Assembly (NCBI GenBank): GCA_905214495.1
Contig: CAJMLW010000025.1
Coordinates: 1 to 19,986, forward strand
Direction of reading: 5' to 3'
DNA from: an uncultured bacterium
Lineage (GTDB): Bacteria; Bacillota; Negativicutes; Veillonellales; Veillonellaceae
DNA: 19,986 bases
Shown: positions 1-7,894 of the stretch, piece by piece
Layout of the letters: each line of letters opens with the position of its first letter
Position numbering within the stretch: position 1 is the first letter of the stretch
Position numbers and translations under genes: made by a program
Notes under the pieces: generated by a model
Seen by the model: the letters and a program-made list of their open reading frames with translations, nothing else
Told to the model about the DNA's origin: nothing
Databases searched by the model: none

Positions 1-574
1 TGGATTCTGCAATATCAGCCAATTGTTCGCTAGTTGGGTTAGGCAATACGCCGCAGTCGGAGAATACGAGCATACCGTCGTCGCCATATTCTTTTTTGCT
101 TGTGAACATGAACATGGAGGAAGATACAGTTTTAAGGCCTGGTTTTGTACCAACAACTTGTAATGCAGCGCGCAATACGTTTGCAGTTGGGCAACCGGAA
201 CCAGCAACCATGCCATCTACTGCGCCAAGACGAACAAGCATAGCACCGAAGAATAAGCAGTCACCTTTCATAGTTGCGTCAGCTTTTTCAGGAGTCATAC
301 CCTTTTTAGCGCGCAATTCTACGAATGTATCAACCATTTCTTGGTAACGATCGTAGTTAGCTGGATCGATGATTTCAGCACCTTCTACGGATACGCCAAC
401 AGCTTTAGCAGCTTCTGCGATTTCAGCAGGGTTACCAACAAGAACAGGTGTTACGAAACCTTCTTTCAAAATGATTTCTGTTGCTTTCAATACACGTTCA
501 TCTTTGTATTCTGGCAACACGATTTTTTTACCTAATGGTTTTACTTGGTCTTTTAATTTTTGAATTAAATCCAC
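1..574 (-). CDS. pta: Phosphate acetyltransferase, N-terminal part (runs off the left edge)
   Basis: Interconverts acetyl-CoA and phosphate with acetyl phosphate and CoA; with acetate kinase it yields ATP during fermentation, in the cytoplasm. The window holds the first 191 codons; the family is about 330 residues. The translated minus strand begins VDLIQKLKDQ and contains IVLPEYKDERVLKA near residue 20, the segment GDCLFFGAMLVRLGAVDGMV around residue 110, and SGCPTANVLRAALQVVG after it, all typical of the PTA_PTB family. The start is GTG at 572-574, because AGGAGG lies 8 nt upstream (583-588) and no ATG is in place. A consensus promoter lies upstream. The neighbouring divergent gene is a LUD protein, which fits lactate/acetate metabolism. 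The identity as Pta rather than phosphate butyryltransferase rests on overall resemblance. Confidence 0.93.
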   Translation of the reverse strand, partial: MDLIQKLKDQVKPLGKKIVLPEYKDERVLKATEIILKEGFVTPVLVGNPAEIAEAAKAVGVSVEGAEIIDPANYDRYQEMVDTFVELRAKKGMTPEKADATMKGDCLFFGAMLVRLGAVDGMVAGSGCPTANVLRAALQVVGTKPGLKTVSSSMFMFTSKKEYGDDGMLVFSDCGVLPNPTSEQLADIAES

Positions 575-620
575 GATTTTTGCCTCCTTAACATTGGCTT
601 TATGCCATATCAATACTATT

Positions 621-649
621 ATTATAGCAATTTAATAGCTCTCTAACAA
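621..649 (-). promoter_or_regulatory. Promoter of pta
   Basis: Read on the minus strand: -35 TTGTTA (644-649), 17-nt spacer, -10 TATAAT (621-626) preceded by TGC, so also an extended -10. It lies 47 nt upstream of the GTG start and is the best promoter match in this divergent intergenic region. Confidence 0.7.
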
Positions 650-739
650 CCATTCTAAAACATTTCGTTATTGAATTCCGTCATAATTTGCATTTTTATT
701 TAATTCATCCAATTTATCCCTAAATTAGGTTTTATCTTA

Positions 740-769
740 TTGAATGATTTACAAACAAAACGATACAAT
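740..769 (+). promoter_or_regulatory. Likely promoter of the LUD-domain gene
   Basis: -35 TTGAAT (740-745), 18-nt spacer, -10 TACAAT (764-769). This leaves an untranslated leader of about 77 nt before the ATG at 854. The match is moderate. Confidence 0.45.
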
Positions 770-853
770 AGTGTTAATAAACCAATCTAGCCCCATCATT
801 ATAGTTATAGCGGCAACAAAAACATTTTTACTAATGTGTTATTAGGAGGACTC

Positions 854-1531
854 ATGGCCAATACAGAAACAACAATCAATGGAGTTATCAATCCTCAAAT
901 CAACGATGCCCCCATCGATATAGAGAAAACCATCAAAGCCTTAGAACGCAATAAATTCGTGGTCCATTATTTTGAAACAGGCGCTGATGCGGTGGCCTAT
1001 TTGCAATCTCGCATTCAACACAAACAGGTCGCTATCGGCGATTCTCGTACATTATTAGAGCTCAAGGTTCATGATGCTTTATCCGAGGTCAATGATGACA
1101 TCACGGATATTCAGCGTCCTCTTCCTGGTGAAAGCTTCCGCGACACCGCATTACGCACCATGGGACGCGATGTATTTCTCACCTCTGTTAACGCCTTGGC
1201 GCAAACAGGTGAAATGGTCAATATCGATGGTACCGGCAACCGAGTAGCAGCATCCCTATTCGGATCGCAAGAGGTGTTCTTTGTGCTAGGTCGCAATAAA
1301 ATTACCCCGGACTTAGCCTCTGCCATTTATCGAGCACGCAATGTGGCAGCACCACTAAATAGCAAAAAGAATAAGAAAAGTTCCCTCAACCCTTGTGCTA
1401 CATTAGAAGAAAAATGTTACGACTGTGGTTCACCAGACAGAATTTGCAATGCCTTAACTATTTACTACAAGAAAATGCGTAACATGCAAACTATGGAGGT
1501 GATTATCATCAACGAGGATTTAGGGTTTTAA
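854..1531 (+). CDS. LUD-domain (LutC/YkgG-type) protein
   Basis: A 225-residue LUD (DUF162) family protein. The family includes LutC, which together with the iron-sulfur proteins LutA and LutB oxidises L-lactate to pyruvate; many stand-alone members have no assigned reaction. Hallmarks: IGDSRT (61-66), the signature NIDGTGNR (123-130) and LGRNKI (145-150), followed by a C-terminal cluster of four cysteines (181, 188, 191, 198), the last in DRIC, as in the single-gene subgroup with a cysteine-rich tail. The start at 854 is chosen over an ATG at 836 because AGGAGG (844-849) lies 4 nt before it. No lutA or lutB is adjacent, so its electron partner is unknown. Its stop overlaps that of the convergent XRE gene. 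Confidence 0.85.
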   Translation: MANTETTINGVINPQINDAPIDIEKTIKALERNKFVVHYFETGADAVAYLQSRIQHKQVAIGDSRTLLELKVHDALSEVNDDITDIQRPLPGESFRDTALRTMGRDVFLTSVNALAQTGEMVNIDGTGNRVAASLFGSQEVFFVLGRNKITPDLASAIYRARNVAAPLNSKKNKKSSLNPCATLEEKCYDCGSPDRICNALTIYYKKMRNMQTMEVIIINEDLGF

Positions 1532-1830
1532 TGAAATTCTATATGTCGATGTTCTATGCCGTGAAAGTCGATAAAGCCTAAGTCAGGGCCTCCAAAAAAT
1601 GTATATAAGGACATATTATCAAAGCCATTGACTACCCTACACAACGTAGATATGCGAGGGTCTATATTCCCCTTTTCCAGTCCACTAATATAGGACTGTA
1701 ATAATCCGGTCCGTTTGGCTAACTCTTGTTGAGTTATGTGATAGTGGCGGCGCCATAAGAGAATGAGAACGCCTAAGTGTTGGATAGCCTTTTCTGACTG
1801 TGTTTCACTACATACGATATCATACGTCAT
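1528..1830 (-). CDS. Small XRE-family transcriptional regulator
   Basis: A 100-residue protein, beginning MTYDIVCSETQSEK, with one helix-turn-helix of the XRE/Cro-C1 class at about residues 27-80: an ITQQELAKRTGL segment (first and second helices), then SYISGLEKGNIDP, the recognition helix and turn, and ISTLCRVVNGF. It should bind DNA as a dimer; no effector domain is visible. The start at 1830 is favoured because GTGAGG lies just upstream; a longer reading frame to 1983 would run back through the flavoprotein gene's terminator hairpin. The last 4 bases overlap the end of the convergent LUD gene (TTAA, both stops). Possible targets are its own gene or the LUD gene, but no operator is evident. 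Confidence 0.82.
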   Translation of the reverse strand: MTYDIVCSETQSEKAIQHLGVLILLWRRHYHITQQELAKRTGLLQSYISGLEKGNIDPRISTLCRVVNGFDNMSLYTFFGGPDLGFIDFHGIEHRHIEFH

Positions 1831-1936
1831 AGAAACCTCACTTTCTATACTATCCCTTAATAGCAACTCTTTGCCTCCACAATACGACAACCAACTAAGA
1901 GGAGCCATACTAACTTGATTTATGATGACATATAAT

Positions 1937-1978
1937 GGAAAATCCCTTGCGGTATATTCATATCGCAAGGGATTTTTA
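1937..1978 (-). terminator. Bidirectional terminator after the GltA-like gene
   Basis: A perfect 11-bp stem, AATCCCTTGCG (1941-1951) with CGCAAGGGATT (1964-1974), lengthened by A/T pairs on both sides so that either strand ends in a run of U. It lies about 65 nt beyond the stop of the flavoprotein gene, and no plus-strand gene reads into it. Confidence 0.85.
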
Positions 1979-2042
1979 TTCATATTATGTTATAAAATTA
2001 TGCTTAAATACATATACATGTATATTCTTGTACATAAAATTC

Positions 2043-3401
2043 TTATTTATGCTCCTCTGCAATGGCCATAGCACGTTTGATTTCCATGTATTTGACCATG
2101 CCATCAACAGCTTTTTTAGCTTCGCGCATAGCGAGTACTACAGTAGCTGGTTTATGCACTACGTCACCGCCAGCGAATACGCCTTCACGGCTTGTCATAC
2201 CGTATGGTTCTTCGGATGTAATGATATAGCCTTTTTCGTCTACGCGAAGGTTGTTACCTTCCCCAACAAGACGGGCATTTGGTTTATGACCAGCAGCGAT
2301 GATGATTTTATCGACAGGCATAACTTGGTATTTGCCTGTGCCGTGGATACCAGCACCATCGTCGTTAAGGGCCATCACTTCGTATTTAAAGCCTTCTACC
2401 TTATCTGTACCTTCTACGCCTACTGGAGAAGCGAACCATTGGAATTGAACGCCTTCAGCGCGCGCTTCTTCGTATTCGGATAACAAGGCAGGCATTTGTT
2501 CTTGGCTACGACGGTATGCTACGGTTACAGATTCACAGCCTAAACGTACGCATGTACGAGCCGCATCCATCGCTACGTTACCACCGCCGATGATAACAAC
2601 GCGGTCCCCTTTTTTCACAGGAATCGCTTTTTCTTCAAGTTCACCATTTTCTACCAATTGCACATTTGTTAATAGATACATCGCTTGGAATACGCCATGT
2701 ACTTCATCATTTTCCATACGTACTTCTTGAGGAATATGTGTACCTGTACCGATGAAGATGGTATCAAAGCCTTCTGCAAACAATTCATCCAAGGATTTGT
2801 CTTGACCGATGAATGTATTACATACGAATTTAACGCCTAAGCCTTCAAGGCGGGCGATTTCACGGCGTACAACAGATTTGGACAAACGAAATTCAGGAAT
2901 ACCAAATAAGAGTACACCACCCGGTTCGGATTGGCCTTCAAATACAGTGACATCATAGCCGAGTTTCGCTACGTCGCCTGCAACGGACAGGCCTGCAGGG
3001 CCAGAACCGACAACAGCTACTTTACCGAGATCTTGTTTGATTTTCTTAGGTTTGCGCAATTCATTGATGCTTTCAAAATCGGCAGCAAAACGTTCCAATT
3101 TACCGATGTTGATAGGTGGTTTCTTAGCCTTGTTCATGATACAGTTACCTTCGCATTGATTTTCACGAGGGCACACGCGACCACAGATAGCTGGCAAGTT
3201 TGTACGCTCCGCCAAGATATCGTTGGCTAAGCCAAAATTACCATGCGCGATGGCTTGGATAAAACGAGGAATTTCGTTTTCAATAGGACAACCCATGCGG
3301 CACAAAGGTTTCGGACAATTTAGACAACGTTTTGCCTCAGCGAGCGCCTCCTCCATCGTATAATCCGCATCAAAATGAAGGGGTTTCAATTCATTACTCA
3401 T
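2043..3401 (-). CDS. gltA: Glutamate synthase small-subunit-like FAD/NADPH oxidoreductase (homotetrameric GltA type)
   Basis: A 452-residue flavoprotein of the GltD/GltA/NfnL family, which passes electrons from NAD(P)H through FAD to [4Fe-4S] clusters. Order: an N-terminal Fer4_20 domain (about 15-125) with two cysteine groups (26, 29, 34, 38 and 73, 77, 83, 87), the FAD motif VGSGPAG (131-137), the NADPH motif IGGGNVA (271-277), and a C-terminal FAD-contact motif, VFAGGDVV. The start MSNELKPLHF at 3401 follows GGAG 9 nt upstream; a longer frame to 3536 has an untypical N-terminus. No large gltB gene is near, so the protein may be the stand-alone GltA reported in anaerobes and archaea, or a ferredoxin:NADP oxidoreductase subunit (NfnL/SudA-like). 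The family is certain; the exact reaction is not. Confidence 0.88.
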   Translation of the reverse strand: MSNELKPLHFDADYTMEEALAEAKRCLNCPKPLCRMGCPIENEIPRFIQAIAHGNFGLANDILAERTNLPAICGRVCPRENQCEGNCIMNKAKKPPINIGKLERFAADFESINELRKPKKIKQDLGKVAVVGSGPAGLSVAGDVAKLGYDVTVFEGQSEPGGVLLFGIPEFRLSKSVVRREIARLEGLGVKFVCNTFIGQDKSLDELFAEGFDTIFIGTGTHIPQEVRMENDEVHGVFQAMYLLTNVQLVENGELEEKAIPVKKGDRVVIIGGGNVAMDAARTCVRLGCESVTVAYRRSQEQMPALLSEYEEARAEGVQFQWFASPVGVEGTDKVEGFKYEVMALNDDGAGIHGTGKYQVMPVDKIIIAAGHKPNARLVGEGNNLRVDEKGYIITSEEPYGMTSREGVFAGGDVVHKPATVVLAMREAKKAVDGMVKYMEIKRAMAIAEEHK

Positions 3402-3655
3402 GGCACATGCCTCCTTAACAGGATCCAGTACTATACTTATATTAGCCTTCCCATATAGCGGCACAGTTCGATGAGACAAACTCACATGTGAACATCGCCC
3501 ACTATATACGGCCAAGAATTTATCATTTGTAACCATTCGATACGAGTGTGGTCACTGGTGAGACACACACTATTCTATAGTACATTTTAAATTGTAAAAG
3601 CGAACTCCGTCAAGAAGCGAAGCTACAATATGCTTATTTTATATACATTTATTGC

Positions 3656-3661
3656 TATAAT
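3656..3661 (+). promoter_or_regulatory. Extended -10 promoter before the aminotransferase-like remnant
   Basis: TATAAT (3656-3661) preceded by TGC, a classic extended -10; no clear -35. It lies 20 nt upstream of the 50-codon ORF at 3682, which also has AAGG 8 nt before its ATG. Confidence 0.5.
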
Positions 3662-3681
3662 ACATACATAAGGCAACATAA

Positions 3682-3834
3682 ATGAGGTATTCCTATGAAC
3701 ACTACATCGCGCCAAGCTTTGGCGAATGGTTTGGTGATAAAAGCTACGCCACCTTTGTACGAGTTAACTTAGCCACGAGCCTAACTAATATCAAGGTTGC
3801 TACGCACAGTATACTTAAACATATACGACTTTAG
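3682..3834 (+). pseudogene. C-terminal remnant of a PLP-dependent aminotransferase
   Basis: A 50-codon frame from ATG to TAG. Its peptide contains APSFGEWFGD, then FVRVNLATSLTNIK and ILKHI. The order G.FG, a short gap, R(I/V)N-ATS and a final helix resembles the extreme C-terminus of fold-type I aminotransferases (AspC-like or MalY/PatB-like), where that arginine binds the substrate carboxylate. The rest of a roughly 390-residue enzyme is absent. An extended -10 promoter, a plausible Shine-Dalgarno AAGG and a strong terminator directly after the stop all flank it, as if an internal deletion joined the original promoter to the last codons. The similarity is by eye and short, so chance or a real small protein cannot be excluded. 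Confidence 0.42.
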
Positions 3835-3846
3835 TAATACATATAA

Positions 3847-3886
3847 AGAGGCTGCTCTAGCATCAATTCTAGAGCAGCCTTTTATC
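3847..3886 (-). terminator. Bidirectional terminator between the remnant and the DUF438 gene
   Basis: A perfect 11-bp GC-rich stem, GGCTGCTCTAG (3850-3860) with CTAGAGCAGCC (3869-3879). T-rich tracts follow on both strands (TTTTAT on plus, TCTTTAT on minus). It serves the DUF438 gene (minus, stop at 3910) and also closes the plus-strand remnant. Confidence 0.85.
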
Positions 3887-3909
3887 ATATTTTCGTGATA
3901 TAGGTTTTC

Positions 3910-5466
3910 TTATTTAGATCTTGCAAAATGGTCCTTAGCAAATTGCATGTCTTGTACGAGTTCCAATGTGCCAAGGTATTTCTTATTTTTATCACGAACT
4001 GCCATGTAGTTTACATAAAATGGACGGCCCTGTTTTTCAAGCCATACGGCCACATTATCGCGGTCCCCTTTACGAAAGGAATCGATGATGCCGCGCACAA
4101 TTGGTTCTACCTTTGGTGGATGGCAGGAAAACACATCGCGACCGATTGCTGTAGTTGGCCGTTTAAAGACCTTTTCGCCGTCGTTAAAGTAACGGTTAAT
4201 GTCTTCATGGTCAACGAAGGTTACCTCCATCGGCATTGTGTTGAGCATCGCGTCCAATTGGTCAAGGGTGAAAGTACCACCAATGAGGGCAATTGTATTA
4301 TCTGGTGTACCAGCTGGTGCAGGACTTTCAGCTAAGGCATGCTCAGCCTCTGTCCAAGCAAGGCGTTTTACACCAAAGATTTCCTCATATTGTGCAGTAT
4401 CCTTATAAATTTGGTACCAGTCTTGAACTGTAAAGTTTTCCGCACAGATAGGGAACAAAATATTTTGTTCCTTATAAATCATTTCTTGAGCGCGGGTGAG
4501 AAGCTCGTCAAAGCGTCTATACCAATCATCTACGCTTTGGCTAGATTTCGCTAAATCGCCTAGTTGGTCCCGAATATCACCGTCAACGGTCCACATAACC
4601 ATGGATGGGCCACCGATAGCATAATCTACCTTTAGTTTTGGATATAACAAATCGCCTTTTTTAGCATAATGAACGGATAATTGACGCACTCTATTTACAT
4701 CATCAACGGTTGCCGTTTTATCTGCCACTTTAGGACGAAGCTCTTCAATCAAATCATTAAGCCCCTTATTTTCTTCCGTCATTTGGTTAAGCGGATGGCC
4801 TATCGTTTCTACAAGTATTGTTACCGTTTGTTTCTTGTCTTGTGCTTCTAAGGCAGCCTCAACCTTCGCATGTTCTTCTTCCATTTGTTCATGGATGGTA
4901 GAGCCGTGGAATAAGGCAGAGTGAAGGTCACATAGTTGTTGCACCTCTTCTAGAGGTGTACCTTCGCGCATAAGCCCTTGTTCGGCTTTCATGATTTCAC
5001 TAGCTTCAACATGCTTAAATTGGCTGGCAAAATCTTTGCGCACATCGCCAAGCGCTTCGCCTGTGCCTAAGCGTTTCAAGAAGCCTTTTAACTGCTCTAC
5101 CCGTTCACTGTCTGGTACAGTACCCTCTTCGTTAACTTCTGCACTTTCGCTTACCTTAGGTTCCTCTGCTTGAATAGCAGTCTTCTCAACAGGAGTATCC
5201 TTAGCAGATGCTGCATCATCACCGTGTGGGTTAGGCATGTTGCCTTCCAAGGTAAAGCCAGCTTTCATAAAGGCCCCTACGATATCCATCATAGAGATGC
5301 CCTTCATCTTGGCCCCTTTAGGGATGGTCATAATTTTGCCAACGGAGTGGAGCATCACCTTGTTCGTAATTTCTGTGAAGCCCAATCCTTTCATAATGTC
5401 TATAACCTCTGGATATTCTTGTACCAAATCATAAACGGATTTGGATAAATCTAATTTCTTTTCCAT
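3910..5466 (-). CDS. DUF1858 / DUF438 / PAS multidomain protein
   Basis: A 518-residue cytoplasmic protein with a recognisable domain order: DUF1858 at about 5-65 (LSKSVYDLVQEYPEVIDIM), a charged linker at 80-118, DUF438 at about 120-190 (ending in DLHSALFHG), a hemerythrin-like helical region at about 185-365 (segments IHEQMEEEHAKVE, GHPLNQMTEEN, and later EQNILFPICAENF), and a C-terminal PAS-type region at about 395-515 (DRDNVAVWLEKQGRPFYVNY). Such proteins occur in anaerobes and are thought to sense redox state, oxygen or nitric oxide; no output domain is present and the ligand is unknown. One hemerythrin-type histidine position reads N (EEN in place of EEH), so di-iron binding is uncertain. 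GAGG lies 8 nt before the ATG. The adjacent superoxide dismutase gene fits an oxygen-stress setting. Confidence 0.85.
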   Translation of the reverse strand: MEKKLDLSKSVYDLVQEYPEVIDIMKGLGFTEITNKVMLHSVGKIMTIPKGAKMKGISMMDIVGAFMKAGFTLEGNMPNPHGDDAASAKDTPVEKTAIQAEEPKVSESAEVNEEGTVPDSERVEQLKGFLKRLGTGEALGDVRKDFASQFKHVEASEIMKAEQGLMREGTPLEEVQQLCDLHSALFHGSTIHEQMEEEHAKVEAALEAQDKKQTVTILVETIGHPLNQMTEENKGLNDLIEELRPKVADKTATVDDVNRVRQLSVHYAKKGDLLYPKLKVDYAIGGPSMVMWTVDGDIRDQLGDLAKSSQSVDDWYRRFDELLTRAQEMIYKEQNILFPICAENFTVQDWYQIYKDTAQYEEIFGVKRLAWTEAEHALAESPAPAGTPDNTIALIGGTFTLDQLDAMLNTMPMEVTFVDHEDINRYFNDGEKVFKRPTTAIGRDVFSCHPPKVEPIVRGIIDSFRKGDRDNVAVWLEKQGRPFYVNYMAVRDKNKKYLGTLELVQDMQFAKDHFARSK

Positions 5467-5668
5467 CTACAGTACCTCGTATTATTAATATCTATCTACT
5501 AGTAACTATGTCGTTTGTATATCTTATATCTCTATGATAAACGATATCGATTAGAAAATCTGTATCCATGGCTATACTTTTGAAAGTTATTCAAAAAAAA
5601 TAACGAATAGATGACAAATCAAACCATCAGTTGGACATAGATTCATCATCTATCCGTGAACAATCATC

Positions 5669-6298
5669 TTATTGATGATGTGGTTGTAATGCTTTTTCGT
5701 AGTTTTCAGCTACCTTATCCCAGTTGATAACACGGAAGAATTCCTTGATATAGTCTGGGCGACGATTTTGGTAATGCAAGTAGTATGCATGTTCCCATAC
5801 GTCTAAACAAAGAATAGCCGTTTTACCTTCCAAAAGAGGGTTATCTTGGTTAGCCGTAGATGTTACTTCTAATTTGCCATCCTTATTAACAACAAGCCAA
5901 GCCCAACCGGAACCAAAACGTGTTGCTGCCGCTTGGGAAAAGCTTTCAACAAAGGCATCATAACCATCAAGATCAGCGTCGATAGCATCCTTCAAAGGGC
6001 CTTGCAACTTAGACGTATCAGGTTTCGTCATGATATCCCAAAACATAGTGTGGTTTTTATGACCCCCACCGTTGTTGATAACCGCTTGACGGATATCCTC
6101 TGGCACATTGACAATATCGCCGAGAATACAATCTACGCAACCATACGCAAGATCAGGATATTTCGCGATAGCTGCATTCAAATTATTAACATACGCTTGG
6201 TGATGCTTGTCATGATGCAGTTTCATTGTTTCTGCATCAATAACAGGTTCAAGATAATCATAGGCATATGGTAATGGTGCGAGTTCGAAAGGTTTCAT
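5669..6298 (-). CDS. sodA: Fe/Mn superoxide dismutase
   Basis: A 209-residue cytoplasmic enzyme that converts superoxide to hydrogen peroxide and oxygen. The four metal ligands are visible: H28 (LHHDKHH), H83 (GGGHKNHTMFW), D166 and H170 (DVWEHAYY). The ANQDNPL segment at 149-155 and GGGH at 77-80 lean towards Mn or cambialistic forms, but sequence alone does not settle the metal. C54 and C57 form an unusual CxxC (YGCVDC) in a helix that normally lacks cysteine. The start MKPFELAPLP follows AAGGAGG; the upstream extension of the frame is not needed. It lies 86 nt downstream of thiC on the same strand without a clear terminator between, so read-through from thiC is possible. A catalase gene for the resulting peroxide is at the right edge. 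Confidence 0.96.
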   Translation of the reverse strand: MKPFELAPLPYAYDYLEPVIDAETMKLHHDKHHQAYVNNLNAAIAKYPDLAYGCVDCILGDIVNVPEDIRQAVINNGGGHKNHTMFWDIMTKPDTSKLQGPLKDAIDADLDGYDAFVESFSQAAATRFGSGWAWLVVNKDGKLEVTSTANQDNPLLEGKTAILCLDVWEHAYYLHYQNRRPDYIKEFFRVINWDKVAENYEKALQPHHQ

Positions 6299-6323
6299 AA
6301 TAGTCCTCCTTGTAATTAGGGCA

Positions 6324-6381
6324 CGAACGATGTTAAAACTATATATCGTTCTTGTGAAAGCGATTCGATGCACCTGCATCG
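6324..6381 (-). other. Two hairpins in the thiC-sod intergenic region
   Basis: Two inverted repeats with no U-tract: GAACGAT with ATCGTTC (6325-6352, 14-nt loop) and CGATGCA with TGCATCG (about 6366-6381, nearly no loop). They could be an mRNA processing or stabilising element for sod, or protein binding sites. A TATAAT on the minus strand (6384-6389) overlaps the thiC stop codon but has no good -35. Confidence 0.35.
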
Positions 6382-6384
6382 GTA

Positions 6385-7689
6385 TTATAGAATATCAATA
6401 TATTCGCTATTTAAAGCCTTATTCATGCTACGAACAGCACAGAATTTACCACACATGCTACAAGTTTCACTATGACCCTCCTCTGGAGCTCGGCTTTCAC
6501 GAATATTACGAGCTTTTTCAGGATCAAGGGCACAAGCATATTGCGCCTCCCAATCTAGTATGCGTCTAGCATCAGCCATCGCATCATCCTTATCACGAGC
6601 ACCTGGAATACCACGCGCTATATCCGCTGCATGAGCTGCTATTTTGAAAGCCATAATGCCTTCTTTCACATCGTCTGCATTAGGCAATGCTAAATGCTCT
6701 GCTGGCGTTACATAACAAAGAAAGGACGCCCCATACATGCCCGCCACGGCACCGCCAATAGCAGCTGTTATATGATCATAGCCAGGTACAATATCTGTTA
6801 CTAGTGGGCCTAGTACATAGAACGGAGCCCCGCCACATAAGGTTTCCTCGATTTCCATATTCGCTTGAATTTGGTTGAGTGGCACATGACCTGGGCCTTC
6901 AATAATCACTTGCACGCCTTTAGCTCGAGCGCGTTTAGTCAATTCTCCAAGACGTACCAGTTCCTCAATTTGACATACATCCGTAGCATCTGCCAAACAA
7001 CCTGGTCGACATGCATCGCCTAAAGAAATGGTTACATCATATTCTCGGCAAATGTCTAAAATATCATCAAAGTGTTCATAGAATGGGTTTTCCTTACCAG
7101 TCATGCTCATCCAAGCAAAGATAAGGCTGCCACCACGGCTAACGATATTTAGTCTACGTTTATGCTTTTTAATTTGCTCAATAGTTTGACGCGTAATACC
7201 ACAATGTAAGGTTACAAAATCAACGCCATCCTCTGCATGGAGTCGGATAGTATCTAAGAAATCCTCAGCAGTAAGTTCTGCCAAATCCCGTTGATGATGA
7301 ATAACGCTGTCATATACTGGTACCGTGCCAATCATGGCTTTACATTCGCTAGTTAATTTCCGTCTAAAAATACGAGTATCACCATGAGTGGATAAATCCA
7401 TAATCGATTCAGCACCAAGTTGAATCGCCCAATTTACCTTTTCTATTTCACTATCATAATCAGTAACATCTCTAGATGTACCAAGATTCACATTAATTTT
7501 TGTACGTAACGCTTTACCGATGCCCTCTGGATCGATACAAGTATGATTCTTATTACAAGGAATAACAACTTGTCCTAGTGCAACTAGTGCTCGTAATTCC
7601 TCTTCATCCATGTGTTCCTTTTCTGCCACGATTTTCATCGCATCCGTAACAAAGCCTTTTTGTGCGGCTTCCAATTGAGTGTAAAACAT
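6385..7689 (-). CDS. thiC: Phosphomethylpyrimidine synthase ThiC
   Basis: A radical SAM enzyme that rearranges aminoimidazole ribotide to HMP phosphate, the pyrimidine half of thiamine. The protein is 434 residues, the short form that lacks the roughly 200-residue N-terminal extension of the E. coli type. Family segments are clear: VNLGTSRD (67-74), IMDLSTHGD (96-104), VDFVTLHCGI near 160, VSRGGS, SLGDACRPGC and VIIEGPGHVPLN. The C-terminal cluster-binding motif is C410, C413, C417 (CSMCGKFC, that is CX2CX3C), one residue shorter than the CX4C spacing of the long form. The start MFYTQLEAAQ follows AGGAGG 9 nt upstream. Expression is controlled by the TPP riboswitch directly upstream. No other thiamine gene is in the window. 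Confidence 0.97.
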   Translation of the reverse strand: MFYTQLEAAQKGFVTDAMKIVAEKEHMDEEELRALVALGQVVIPCNKNHTCIDPEGIGKALRTKINVNLGTSRDVTDYDSEIEKVNWAIQLGAESIMDLSTHGDTRIFRRKLTSECKAMIGTVPVYDSVIHHQRDLAELTAEDFLDTIRLHAEDGVDFVTLHCGITRQTIEQIKKHKRRLNIVSRGGSLIFAWMSMTGKENPFYEHFDDILDICREYDVTISLGDACRPGCLADATDVCQIEELVRLGELTKRARAKGVQVIIEGPGHVPLNQIQANMEIEETLCGGAPFYVLGPLVTDIVPGYDHITAAIGGAVAGMYGASFLCYVTPAEHLALPNADDVKEGIMAFKIAAHAADIARGIPGARDKDDAMADARRILDWEAQYACALDPEKARNIRESRAPEEGHSETCSMCGKFCAVRSMNKALNSEYIDIL

Positions 7690-7733
7690 AATGTATGTCC
7701 TCCTATTGAATAAAACCATTTAGCTTTGTACAC

Positions 7734-7770
7734 AAGAAAAAGGGTATCGATAAAATATGATCGATACCCT
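7734..7770 (-). terminator. Terminator of the TPP riboswitch
   Basis: Stem AGGGTATCGAT (7741-7751) with ATCGATACCCT (7760-7770), followed on the minus strand by TTTTTCTTG. It sits between the TPP aptamer and the thiC start, so transcription should stop here when TPP is bound. Confidence 0.85.
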
Positions 7771-7779
7771 TGAATGGTT

Positions 7780-7874
7780 TTGCGTGCTTCCTACGCGGGC
7801 ATGATCCCGATCAGGTCAAAGGTCAGGTGCTAACAGCCCTTTCTCAGCCTATCTCATAGGCTCCCTTGCATACT
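7780..7874 (-). ncRNA. TPP riboswitch (THI element) controlling thiC
   Basis: On the minus strand the conserved core of the thiamine pyrophosphate aptamer is easy to read: GGGAGCC, then GGCTGAGAAAGGGC, GCACC, TGACCTGATC, GGATCATGCC and GCGTAGGAAG. The extra stem closed by GAGCC/GGCTC-type pairing and the P4/P5 arm are both present. The order aptamer, terminator, thiC ATG supports control by premature transcription termination. Boundaries are accurate to about 5 nt. Confidence 0.95.
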
Positions 7875-7894
7875 CTGCTATGTAATTCTTTCTC

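Noticed and set aside
1935..2483. Long plus-strand frame opposite the flavoprotein gene
   Set aside because: It is antisense to a well-supported gene, starts in the terminator hairpin and has no ribosome binding site or recognisable domain.
5535..5560. Possible Fur or PerR box upstream of the DUF438 gene
   Set aside because: Only the 8-bp CGATATCG core is palindromic; the flanks do not fit the 19-bp Fur or 15-bp PerR consensus, and no promoter is clear nearby.
5580..5668. Terminator after the superoxide dismutase gene
   Set aside because: There are weak A/T stems (ATAGAT/ATCTAT and GTTATT/AATAAC) with a run of A or T, but no GC-rich stem, so I do not call it.
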